Below, piece by piece: positions 25,193 through 32,646 of a stretch of DNA of 41,286 nucleotides. Numbering within the stretch: position 1 is the stretch's first letter; each line of letters opens with the position of its first letter. The DNA is from Saprospiraceae bacterium (GTDB lineage: Bacteria > Bacteroidota > Bacteroidia > Chitinophagales > Saprospiraceae), in assembly GCA_028284395.1 (NCBI GenBank), contig JANQRV010000296.1, forward strand, positions 1-41,286, read 5' to 3'. The notes beneath the pieces were generated by a model. It did no database searches, had not been told where the DNA came from, and worked only from the letters and a program-made list of their open reading frames with translations. A program made the translations under genes and the position numbers.

Positions 25193-26067
25193 AATTACGA
25201 ATGATCTGGTCGATTTTCTGGAGACTGGCTGTGACGACGATTGTACTTTCGATCAGTTTCGCCATAGGGTCCCAATTCATAGTCGGAGATGCTACTTCTT
25301 CGAACACCGGAGGTTCTTTTGATACACAAGGACTTACTCCGATAGGTTTGGTTGCTATTATAAGTGTCCAGGCAATTATTTTCAGTCTTTTTGTTTATCA
25401 GTCTACCTGGACTGGCTGGAAAATGGTATTCTGTTATTTTTTTGTTCATTTTTTTGTTAGTACGGTACTACCTCAAATGGATACCTGGTTCTTTGCTGGT
25501 GCATTCCCAAGTGGATTAGCGCTCCAGGTAGTTTGGATGGGACTGATTACTGCAATGCTGTTTAGCCCAATGGTCGTGTTGATTTGGCGAAGGATAAAAG
25601 CAACTCAGGTGGATGGGCAAAAGCCGCAAGCTGTTATTCCTTGGTTTGGGGTAGGCCTAGTGTTTCCCACGGTTTATTTAGTTATCTATTTTTTGTTTGG
25701 TTATTTTATGGCGTGGCAAGTCGAAGAACTGCGCTTTTTTTACAGCGGAAGTGTTGAAAAACTTCCATTTTTCATGCATTTAGAAGATATCGCTCGCACA
25801 AATCCAGGATTGTTTGCAGTACAATTATTTCGAGGTGTTCTATGGTCGTTATTGGGTTGGTTAATTGTAATTACCACGCAGGGAGGTCACTTAAGAAAAG
25901 CGCTATTGGTCGCTGCTATTTTCACCGTACCTGTTACGTTGCTTTTAATGCCGAACCCCTATATGCCCGAACCGGTCAGGATGGCCCATTTTTGGGAAAC
26001 TTTGGTTTCTAATCTGATTTTTGGTTTTGTTTTGGGTTGGTTTCTGGAAAGGCTTTTACAGAAATAG
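25189..26067 (+). CDS. Multi-pass membrane protein coupled to padR
   Basis: 292 aa from the ATG at 25189, which overlaps the padR stop as ATGA; a longer frame from 25150 lies inside padR. Seven or eight hydrophobic helices are visible, among them RLAVTTIVLSISFAIGSQFIV (12-32), LVAIISVQAIIFSLFVYQST, MVFCYFFVHFFVSTVLP, FPTVYLVIYFLFGYFMAW and LVSNLIFGFVLGWFLERLL at the end. There are no recognisable catalytic or transporter motifs. I do not recognise the family. Translational coupling to a PadR regulator suggests a role in coping with a membrane-active compound or stress, but this is inference. Confidence 0.85.
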   Translation: MKLRMIWSIFWRLAVTTIVLSISFAIGSQFIVGDATSSNTGGSFDTQGLTPIGLVAIISVQAIIFSLFVYQSTWTGWKMVFCYFFVHFFVSTVLPQMDTWFFAGAFPSGLALQVVWMGLITAMLFSPMVVLIWRRIKATQVDGQKPQAVIPWFGVGLVFPTVYLVIYFLFGYFMAWQVEELRFFYSGSVEKLPFFMHLEDIARTNPGLFAVQLFRGVLWSLLGWLIVITTQGGHLRKALLVAAIFTVPVTLLLMPNPYMPEPVRMAHFWETLVSNLIFGFVLGWFLERLLQK

Positions 26068-26108
26068 AAAGCGCCAGTTGCATCAATTGCCCCGAGTTAA
26101 ACAACTGG

Positions 26109-26432
26109 TCAGCCCGGTACTTCTGGAACTTCCACTCGCAAATTCCCGCTTCCTGTACTAAAAGAGATGTTTAGGAAGAGCACCCACTCTTTTGTTGATT
26201 TCGAGTTCAAGTGTTCCCCATTCATAGGAGAAATGGTCATCATTTGTTCTAGAGTTTGGTAAAGGGCGGAGATTTTGTTTTCAGGAATTTCGATCATTAA
26301 GAATAACTGAAGGTCGGATAGAATATTGAAGTTGATGATGCATCCTTCCTGATCGTCGATGGCGTCTCTTACCGCTGCGATCATTTTATGACGACCTTCA
26401 CCACTAATGCCTTGCCAATTTAGTTTTTTCAT
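26109..26432 (-). CDS. Small hypothetical protein in the fad-like operon
   Basis: 107 aa, soluble, no signal peptide. It reads MKKLNWQGISGEGRHKMIAAVRDAIDDQEGC, then a hydrophobic strand IINFNILSDLQLFLMIEIPENKISALYQTLEQM, which has the beta-alpha-beta pattern of an ACT- or ferredoxin-like fold, and a strand-rich C-terminus (KEWVLFLNISFSTGSGNLRVEVPEV). It follows the FadJ-like gene after five bases, as the last gene of the operon. I do not recognise it. A ligand-binding or regulatory role is possible from the fold only. Confidence 0.7.
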   Translation of the reverse strand: MKKLNWQGISGEGRHKMIAAVRDAIDDQEGCIINFNILSDLQLFLMIEIPENKISALYQTLEQMMTISPMNGEHLNSKSTKEWVLFLNISFSTGSGNLRVEVPEVPG

Positions 26433-26437
26433 GCTGT

Positions 26438-28531
26438 TCAGGTTGCGGCAATAAGATTTTTCAATCCTTTTGTGATCTTAAAACGTGGACCGTATTTTCC
26501 CTCAAATACTTTCGCGCGGGCTATGAATTCGGCCCGGCCATAATCCGTTATATATTGTAAAACGCCACCTTTAAAAGCAGGGAATCCCCAACCATAAATG
26601 CTTCCAAGGTTTGCTTCGGGAACCGAGCAGATGACTTTTTCGTACATACACCAGCACGCTTCGATTACTTGTGCAAAAAAGAAACGTTCGACCAATTCTT
26701 TGCTATCGCTTTTCGGTGTCTGAATCGGAAAGTGTTCCAAAAGGTCGACCCAAAGGGTAGGATTTGATTCTTTTACATATGAATAAAAGCCAGCCTCCTT
26801 TAACTTTCCTGGACGCTCCCACTTGTCTATCATATTTTTCAAAACGGTTACAGCGGGGTGTTGAATGTATTTGGTGCCATAATGCGCAGCTGCCAGCTGT
26901 TCGTATCTAAGGACAATTTCCAAACCTCTTTCGTCGGCTAATTGAAGAGGGCCTTTGGACATACCCGCTTGCCGGGAAAGATTTTCAATGAGTGGAGCCT
27001 GAATGCCTTCCTGTAGCATTGTAATGCCCTCCAAAATAAAAGTATTTTGCACCCGTGCGACATAGAACCCCCAGTCGTCTTTCACAACGATCGGCGTCTT
27101 CCCAATTGCTTGAACAAAGTCGAAAGCTCTGGCGATGGTTTCTTCCGATGTTTTTTGACCTCGAACGATTTCTACCAAAGGCACTTCATCTGCTGGATGA
27201 AAAAAGTGTAGGCCCGCATAATTCTCCGGTCTAGCAGTGGCCTTGGCCAATTCGGAAATGGGAATAGAGATGGTATTGCTACCTACGATGGAGAATTCGT
27301 CCAGAAAGCTCTCTGCCTCTTTGGTGACTTTTTTCTTGACGGACTGATTTTCAAAAACTGCTTCGATGACGAGGTCACAGTTTTCGAAATCCTCTGATTT
27401 TTCAGTTATTTGCATTTTTTGGGGTAATCCCTTCAAGTCTTCCCGGTCTTTGATCTTGCTTTTAACGTAATCACGACCCCGTTCCGCAATTAATTCAGAA
27501 ACATCTTTGAGGACTACCTGCATGCCGGCTTTTAGGCAAGCAAAAGCGATGCGTGATCCCATCTGTCCCGCACCGATCACTCCTACTCTTTTAGGCCGGA
27601 ATTTACCGTACCCCTTTGGTCGGGCGCTACCTTTATTGATGGCTCTTTTGTCGAACCAAAAAGCTTTGATCATATTTTTGCAAGTGGCACTTTTCAATAG
27701 ACCTGTAAAGTACCGACTTTCAATTCTACTTGCGGTCCGGAAGTCTACTTTTGAGCCCTCAGAAAGTACCTGTAGGAGTGCCTGTTGAGCTGGGTAATTG
27801 TTAGAGGTTGTCGCCGCGATTTCCGCACCGAGCTTTTTGATTAGTTGGGCAATGTCTTTGTTATACGCAGTTCCTTTGGGGATGCTACAACCAGGAACAT
27901 CCCATGGTCTTCGGCCTCCCTTAGATCTTAGCAGCCATTTCTTGGCTTTGCTCATCATCTCCTCTTCGTCTTTTGCCAATTCATCAATGATTTTAGCTTC
28001 CAAGGCCTCGCGGGGCCTGAATGATTGTCCCCTGGAAATGACCTGGAAAGCTGCTTCGATGCCCAGCAGCCACATTAATCTAATGATCCCTCCGTTTCCT
28101 GGAATAAGACCAATTGCGGGTTCTGGCAATCCAAGTCGGATGGTTGGGACATCCAAAACGATGCGGCGGTGGCAGGCCAAGGCAACTTCAAATCCAATGC
28201 TCAGGGCATCTCCGTTAATTGCTGCAACCACTGGGACTCCCGGGCGTTCTAAGTCCCGCAGGAATGATTTCATTTTCTCGGAAAACTGGAAGATCTTTTC
28301 CGCATTCTTAACCTTGTAGAAGTAGTCGAGGTCTCCACTTGCAAGGAAAGTTTTTTTGGCCGAAGTTAGGATTACACCTTTCAGGCTTCCCCTGGCTTTT
28401 TCGTTCTTGAGATGCTCAAGCACCGGTATGAATGCCTGACCAATTTCGTGATTGATCAGATTTGCAGATCTGCCTCCCATGTCTAGAATGAGAGTAACGA
28501 TGTTATCAGTATCTTTTTTGTATTTGATCAT
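26438..28531 (-). CDS. FadJ-like enoyl-CoA hydratase / 3-hydroxyacyl-CoA dehydrogenase
   Basis: 697 aa from the ATG at 28529-28531; an ATG seven codons upstream overlaps the thiolase gene and is less likely. The N-terminal crotonase domain (1-190) keeps both catalytic glutamates, Glu115 in SIGFEVALAC and Glu137 in RLGLPEPAIGL. The dehydrogenase domain (about 312-500) has GAGQMG (320-325), SNTISIP, His442 in GLHFFHPAD and Glu454 in PLVEIVRG; the catalytic Asn position (in FFVNRV of FadB) is Ala492 in FYVARV, a variation seen in this branch. A second 3HCDH domain ends the protein. It should hydrate enoyl-CoA and oxidise 3-hydroxyacyl-CoA in fatty-acid beta-oxidation. It lies seven bases after the degenerate thiolase gene. 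Confidence 0.93.
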   Translation of the reverse strand: MIKYKKDTDNIVTLILDMGGRSANLINHEIGQAFIPVLEHLKNEKARGSLKGVILTSAKKTFLASGDLDYFYKVKNAEKIFQFSEKMKSFLRDLERPGVPVVAAINGDALSIGFEVALACHRRIVLDVPTIRLGLPEPAIGLIPGNGGIIRLMWLLGIEAAFQVISRGQSFRPREALEAKIIDELAKDEEEMMSKAKKWLLRSKGGRRPWDVPGCSIPKGTAYNKDIAQLIKKLGAEIAATTSNNYPAQQALLQVLSEGSKVDFRTASRIESRYFTGLLKSATCKNMIKAFWFDKRAINKGSARPKGYGKFRPKRVGVIGAGQMGSRIAFACLKAGMQVVLKDVSELIAERGRDYVKSKIKDREDLKGLPQKMQITEKSEDFENCDLVIEAVFENQSVKKKVTKEAESFLDEFSIVGSNTISIPISELAKATARPENYAGLHFFHPADEVPLVEIVRGQKTSEETIARAFDFVQAIGKTPIVVKDDWGFYVARVQNTFILEGITMLQEGIQAPLIENLSRQAGMSKGPLQLADERGLEIVLRYEQLAAAHYGTKYIQHPAVTVLKNMIDKWERPGKLKEAGFYSYVKESNPTLWVDLLEHFPIQTPKSDSKELVERFFFAQVIEACWCMYEKVICSVPEANLGSIYGWGFPAFKGGVLQYITDYGRAEFIARAKVFEGKYGPRFKITKGLKNLIAAT

Positions 28532-28538
28532 ATTACAC

Positions 28539-29741
28539 TTATAGCCGTTCAATGACCATTGCTGAAGCCATACCAGATTGGGTAGGGATCGCCAGTAGTC
28601 CGCGGCTCAAATTTTGGTTTGCTAATCCTTGGAGTAAATTCGCAAGCAGGATTGGGCCGATCGCTCCCTGTGGGGCACCTCTGGGAAGTAGACCGCCATC
28701 CCGATTGTGGTTTTCAGCCGTCAATCCAAAACTATTCCTCAAAAAAAGACCAACTGCAGCAAATGGATCATAACTGGCCCAAAGATCGATTTCCTCTTTT
28801 TTGAATTGACTTTGTTCGAGGGCGCTCTCGACGGCCTTCATAATGCTATGCCACGGATTTGAAGGGGTGGAAGAAGCATATCCGTAGGAAAGAATCTTAG
28901 CTTTAGGCGTTAAGTTATTGTCACGTCCCGCTTTTGCACTGCCGATCAATGCAAGGGCAGCTCCATCTGCGGGCTTAATCGATGTTTTCGAAGAGTGAAC
29001 ATGGTGAAGGTGTTCCAATTGCGGGAATTTGTGAAGGGTGATTGCATCGTAATCCCAATGGTTGGGATGAGCAAAGCAGATGGGTTCTTTGTAAAAATCT
29101 TCCGGAGCATCAGCTACAGCGAATTCGTCTCGGTTTAGGATCGTCAAACCATTTTTGTCCAAAATGGGAATTATGACTTTTTCGTCCGATCCTCTAGCAA
29201 GCTCTTCTAAAGCTGCTTGTTGGGCCTGCCAGGCATAATCGTCCAACTGGGATCGATCGTAGGCTTCGCAAGTCGCTAATAAATCCGCACTCAGTCCCGG
29301 AGAAAACACATAATGAGTAGTTACTAATTCGGGGTCGAGGTAGAGTGGTCCTTGATCCTGACCCGGCCTGACTCGACTCATGCTTTCTACTCCACCGGCG
29401 ACAAAAAGAGCCTTCTCCTGACCTCTTAGTTTCAAACAACAAATATTGATCGCTTCTAATCCGGAGCTTTCAAATTTATTGATTTGCATGCCGTCAATAT
29501 GTGGTGACCAGTTGGCGCTCAGTACAGCAGCCCGGGCAATATTGGCACCTTGATCGGCAACCGGCGTAGCACATCCCAATACCAATTCTCTTACTTGCCT
29601 TGTATCCAAGGCATTTCTCGTTGCGAGACTTTGGAGACAAGTTGACAACATATCCAACGGGTTGACCTCATACAAAGAACCAGATGGATTCCCGATGCCA
29701 ATCGGTGTGCGAATAATATCAAAGAGAAAAGCTTCATTCAT
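28539..29741 (-). CDS. Thiolase-fold protein lacking catalytic residues
   Basis: 400 aa, alignable along its whole length with acetyl-CoA C-acyltransferases: NEAFLFDIIRTPIG, the GCATPVADQGANIARAA loop, FVAGGVESMSRV, HSSKTSIKPADGAALALIGSA and a final SGMASAMVIERL. Every catalytic signature is altered. The nucleophile Cys of the N-(R/K)-F-C-x-S-G motif is Glu91 (KFESSG, codon GAA at 29469-29471). The NEAF motif reads YDPF (324-327). The catalytic His of GHP is Ala356 in RGAPQG. The C-terminal Cys of C-x-G-G-G is Pro386. The frame is intact, so this is probably a conserved pseudoenzyme, perhaps a structural or regulatory partner of the FadJ-like enzyme beside it. Confidence 0.85.
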   Translation of the reverse strand: MNEAFLFDIIRTPIGIGNPSGSLYEVNPLDMLSTCLQSLATRNALDTRQVRELVLGCATPVADQGANIARAAVLSANWSPHIDGMQINKFESSGLEAINICCLKLRGQEKALFVAGGVESMSRVRPGQDQGPLYLDPELVTTHYVFSPGLSADLLATCEAYDRSQLDDYAWQAQQAALEELARGSDEKVIIPILDKNGLTILNRDEFAVADAPEDFYKEPICFAHPNHWDYDAITLHKFPQLEHLHHVHSSKTSIKPADGAALALIGSAKAGRDNNLTPKAKILSYGYASSTPSNPWHSIMKAVESALEQSQFKKEEIDLWASYDPFAAVGLFLRNSFGLTAENHNRDGGLLPRGAPQGAIGPILLANLLQGLANQNLSRGLLAIPTQSGMASAMVIERL

Positions 29742-29773
29742 AACGTAAACCGACTCTGTATTGAAAGATATTT

Positions 29774-31075
29774 TTAATCGCCAATCCCCGCTTCGGCCAA
29801 GAGCAACAGGAGTGCGTATTGGCTGGCTTTGTAACCTTCCTCATCGGCCCACCACTCCAGAAGTGAATGCGCCCAAGCGGCTTTACCTCCCCGACCGATC
29901 GTGACCGCCGGAATTCCCATGGAAATTGGAGTATTCGAATTGGTTGATCCCCTGGTGATCGCTGGTTTGATACCAAAGTGCTCTACTGTAGCTAAGGCTT
30001 TCTGGATCAGGGGAAGGTCTGGTGACAATTCGCCGGAAGGCCTGTTGCCGATCATCTCTACTTCTACGGTTAGTGGTCGTCCGTGTCGACGAATGGCGTT
30101 TTGTTCTTCTAGTCCCTTGTGCATCGCTGCCTTCAAGATTTTTTCCATATCGTCCAGTCTTTCCGGTCTATGAGACCGAATATCTATTTCTGCCCAGGAA
30201 GAAAACGGGATGGAATTTACCGAGGTTCCTCCTCCCATTCGTCCTATGTTGTAACTGGTCCGCGGACCATCTTTAGTGTATTTGTCAGCTTCATGTACAA
30301 AGTGGTTAATGCCGGCAGCAAGTGCGTGATGAGGATTTGCTAATCCGAACGCTCCCCAGGAGTGACCTCCCGGTCCCTTGAATACCACGCGATAACGATA
30401 AGAACCCAATCCCTTAAAATTAACTCGGCCTAGGTCGCCGCCATCAATCGAGATCCAAGCATCTATCTTAGGCCCCTGGCCACTAAATAGAAACTTTACG
30501 CCACGGAGGTCGCCCAGACCTTCCTCGCCTACCGTACCAATAAAGAGAATATCATCTTCTGTAGGAATATTCATTTCGTTCATTGCTCTCAGTACGGTGA
30601 GAACCATTGCGAGGCCCCGGGTATCATCGCCAATGCCAGGAGCAAAGAGGGTGTCTTTGTTAAAGGAGACCTTTACATCGGTTCCCTCTGGAAAAACGGT
30701 ATCCAAATGGGCATCCAGGGCAATAGTCCTTTTACCAGTCTTTCCTTTGCGGAGTGCCAATACATTGCCCTCTGCATCGATCCAGGCCGAATCCACTCCG
30801 ATTTGGTTCAACATTTTTAAGAATTCCTTTGCTCTGATTTCCTCTTTGAAAGGGGGAGCAGGAATCTCGGTAAGATGAATGTGGTCTTGAAGGGTAATGG
30901 AATCCGTCTCTTTGATGTAGGCCATGGCAGCTCGCACCATATTCTTGCTGGTCATTTCAGAAAGTTCCTCTTTATAAACCTTTTGGACGGGAATTTCTGC
31001 TTGTTCTTGACCAAAACTCAAGCAGAGGGAACACAGCGTAAAAATGAATGAAAACAAGGAAGATTTGATTGACAT
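29774..31075 (-). CDS. Secreted M20-family metallopeptidase (peptidase T-like)
   Basis: 433 aa from the ATG at 31073-31075, which starts the signal peptide MSIKSSLFSFIFTLCSLCLSFG; the longer frame to 31138 would bury it. Metal ligands follow the M20 order: His and Asp in ALDAHLDTVFPEG, Asp in GIGDDTRGLA, the Glu pair in GTVGEEGLGD, Asp in SIDGGDLG and the C-terminal His in AWAHSLLEWW. The dimerisation domain is about 210-330. It is a second periplasmic M20 peptidase, clearly different from the one at 19966-21492. It lies 32 bases upstream of the thiolase-like gene; whether this is one transcript is open. Confidence 0.93.
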   Translation of the reverse strand: MSIKSSLFSFIFTLCSLCLSFGQEQAEIPVQKVYKEELSEMTSKNMVRAAMAYIKETDSITLQDHIHLTEIPAPPFKEEIRAKEFLKMLNQIGVDSAWIDAEGNVLALRKGKTGKRTIALDAHLDTVFPEGTDVKVSFNKDTLFAPGIGDDTRGLAMVLTVLRAMNEMNIPTEDDILFIGTVGEEGLGDLRGVKFLFSGQGPKIDAWISIDGGDLGRVNFKGLGSYRYRVVFKGPGGHSWGAFGLANPHHALAAGINHFVHEADKYTKDGPRTSYNIGRMGGGTSVNSIPFSSWAEIDIRSHRPERLDDMEKILKAAMHKGLEEQNAIRRHGRPLTVEVEMIGNRPSGELSPDLPLIQKALATVEHFGIKPAITRGSTNSNTPISMGIPAVTIGRGGKAAWAHSLLEWWADEEGYKASQYALLLLLAEAGIGD

Positions 31076-31385
31076 TTCAAGGGCAATTTTGAAAGAATAA
31101 AGGTATGAAATGGAATTCGAAAGAGCTTTATTTCCCAAAAATTACTCTTTGGGGTTGCGCAGATACCCAGTTTAGGACTATATTTAAAGAAATAAAGCCG
31201 TTCGTGCATCATTTTGGATAATATACGGTATTAATCAGGAATCTGTTTGAGAGCTAAATTTTGTTGGACGAAAGAACTATTGCCGTTACCTAAAACTTAT
31301 ATTTGATATTTAGAAACAATCTTACCGGAATTGAGTGATTTTGTTTCCCAAATCTAAATGCGGCCCACAATTATAAATTAATTTT
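31076..31385. other. Divergent intergenic region, 310 bases
   Basis: Separates the minus-strand M20 peptidase from the plus-strand PAS-hydrolase pair. It is A/T-rich and holds one exact TAnnTTTG box at 31298-31305 for the plus strand. No RNA gene, repeat or credible small reading frame is visible. Confidence 0.6.
31298..31305 (+). promoter_or_regulatory. Possible Bacteroidota -7 box for the PAS-hydrolase operon
   Basis: TATATTTG is an exact TAnnTTTG match, about 80 bases before the PAS start. The nearest TTG (31280-31282) is 15 bases upstream, a little shorter than usual for a -33 box, so the call is tentative. Confidence 0.35.
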
Positions 31386-31781
31386 ATGGCAGGACAAGCA
31401 TTGGAGCTCATTCTTAGCCGGCAACTTTCCGATTGCCTTTCAATACCGATATTTATTACAGACCCCGATGGAAACCTCGTATTCTATAACGAACCCGCAG
31501 AAGAAGTTCTTGGTCAACAGTTTGAAGACACTGGTCCGATGCCGGTAGAAGAATGGTCGATCGTATTCAACCCCAAAACCGAAGAAGGTGAAGATATTCC
31601 CCCCGAAGAATTGCCACTTGTGAAGACTTTGAATAGTAAAGAGCCGGCTCATGGGTCGTTTTGGATTGAAAGCCTCAACCAGGCCAAACACTTTCTTTCT
31701 GTAACGAGTTTTCCTCTGACCGATCGGTCCGATAATTTTCTGGGAGCCGTTGCTTTATTCTGGAAAAAGGACGACCTATGA
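31386..31781 (+). CDS. Stand-alone PAS-domain protein
   Basis: 131 aa, essentially one PAS domain: CLSIPIFITDPDGNLVFYNEPAEEVLGQ (17-44) is the typical opening, followed by the acidic central region (EEWSIVFNPKTEEGEDIPPEELP) and strands KHFLSVTSFPLTDRSDNFLGAVALFW. There is no histidine kinase, DNA-binding or cyclase part, so it must pass its signal to another protein. Its stop overlaps the start of the metallo-hydrolase gene (ATGA), which is the likely partner. The ligand or cofactor is unknown. Confidence 0.9.
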   Translation: MAGQALELILSRQLSDCLSIPIFITDPDGNLVFYNEPAEEVLGQQFEDTGPMPVEEWSIVFNPKTEEGEDIPPEELPLVKTLNSKEPAHGSFWIESLNQAKHFLSVTSFPLTDRSDNFLGAVALFWKKDDL

Positions 31782-32617
31782 TGAAGATAAAATTTTGGGG
31801 AGTCCGAGGCTCCATTCCATCTTCCGGAGCACTAACCTGGCAATATGGTGGAAACACTTCGTGTGTAGAAGTCTTAATCAAAGATCGTCTGATCATATTA
31901 GATGCTGGAACGGGAATTCGGGAACTGGGATTGGAATTAGATCGCGAGTACGAGCGCATTGACCTATTTCTTACGCATTTGCATATGGATCACATATTGG
32001 GTATGGGCTTCTTCAAACCCTTTTTCAATCCAAGGTCTGTTATCCATATATGGGGGCCGGCCAGTTTTAATGAAACGCTGGAAAACCGTCTGACCAGATA
32101 TCTTTCTCCACCATTATTTCCAGTCCGTTTTCGAGACCTGCCGTGCACTTTGCACTTTCACGAGATTTCTAGGTCAGAGTTTACGCTGGATGACCTGAAA
32201 ATCAAAACCGACTACGTTTGTCACCCTGGTCCAACTATTGGGTATCGACTCACACTCGACGAAAAGGTACTGACTTATATTCCGGATCATGAACCCGCAC
32301 TAGGAGCCATCAACTTTCCGAACAATAACGAATGGACTTCTGGTTTCGAATTGGCAAAGGGCGCTGACCTCTTGATACACGACGCCCAATTTACGTGTCA
32401 GGAATACAAACACTGTGTGGGGTGGGGACATAGTAGTTTTAAACAAGCACTTGATTTTGCAGCTTTAGCCGGTGTTTCAAAGCTCAAGTTTTTCCATCAC
32501 AATCCGGGGCGTACGGATGAGGAAATACAGACAATTGAGGAGGATCTGAGGGGAAGGGGAATCCACGAGGACCTCACCTTTGGAGCGGCCCGGGAAAAAG
32601 ACACCTTGACGCTTTAG
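31778..32617 (+). CDS. Metallo-beta-lactamase-fold hydrolase
   Basis: 279 aa (a second ATG follows at once, 31781). The fold is the PhnP/class II phosphodiesterase-like type: FWGVRGSIPSSG at the start, GGNTSCVEV, the metal motif THLHMDH (66-72), His149 in CHPG, Asp170 in YIPDHEPA, HDAQFTCQEY with Asp202, His218 in WGHSS and the final His240-His241 pair. All residues needed for a dinuclear metal centre are present. Such proteins hydrolyse cyclic or other phosphodiesters. Co-translation with a PAS protein suggests a signal-controlled hydrolase, possibly acting on a nucleotide second messenger. Confidence 0.92.
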   Translation: MMKIKFWGVRGSIPSSGALTWQYGGNTSCVEVLIKDRLIILDAGTGIRELGLELDREYERIDLFLTHLHMDHILGMGFFKPFFNPRSVIHIWGPASFNETLENRLTRYLSPPLFPVRFRDLPCTLHFHEISRSEFTLDDLKIKTDYVCHPGPTIGYRLTLDEKVLTYIPDHEPALGAINFPNNNEWTSGFELAKGADLLIHDAQFTCQEYKHCVGWGHSSFKQALDFAALAGVSKLKFFHHNPGRTDEEIQTIEEDLRGRGIHEDLTFGAAREKDTLTL

Positions 32618-32646
32618 AAGTCCCCGAGACTTGCTTCCTCACTCGA

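Noticed and set aside
26074..26108. CCAGTTG/CAACTGG inverted repeat between convergent genes
   Set aside because: Seven pairs, 21-base loop and no U-tract; it could be a weak two-way terminator but is not strong enough to call.
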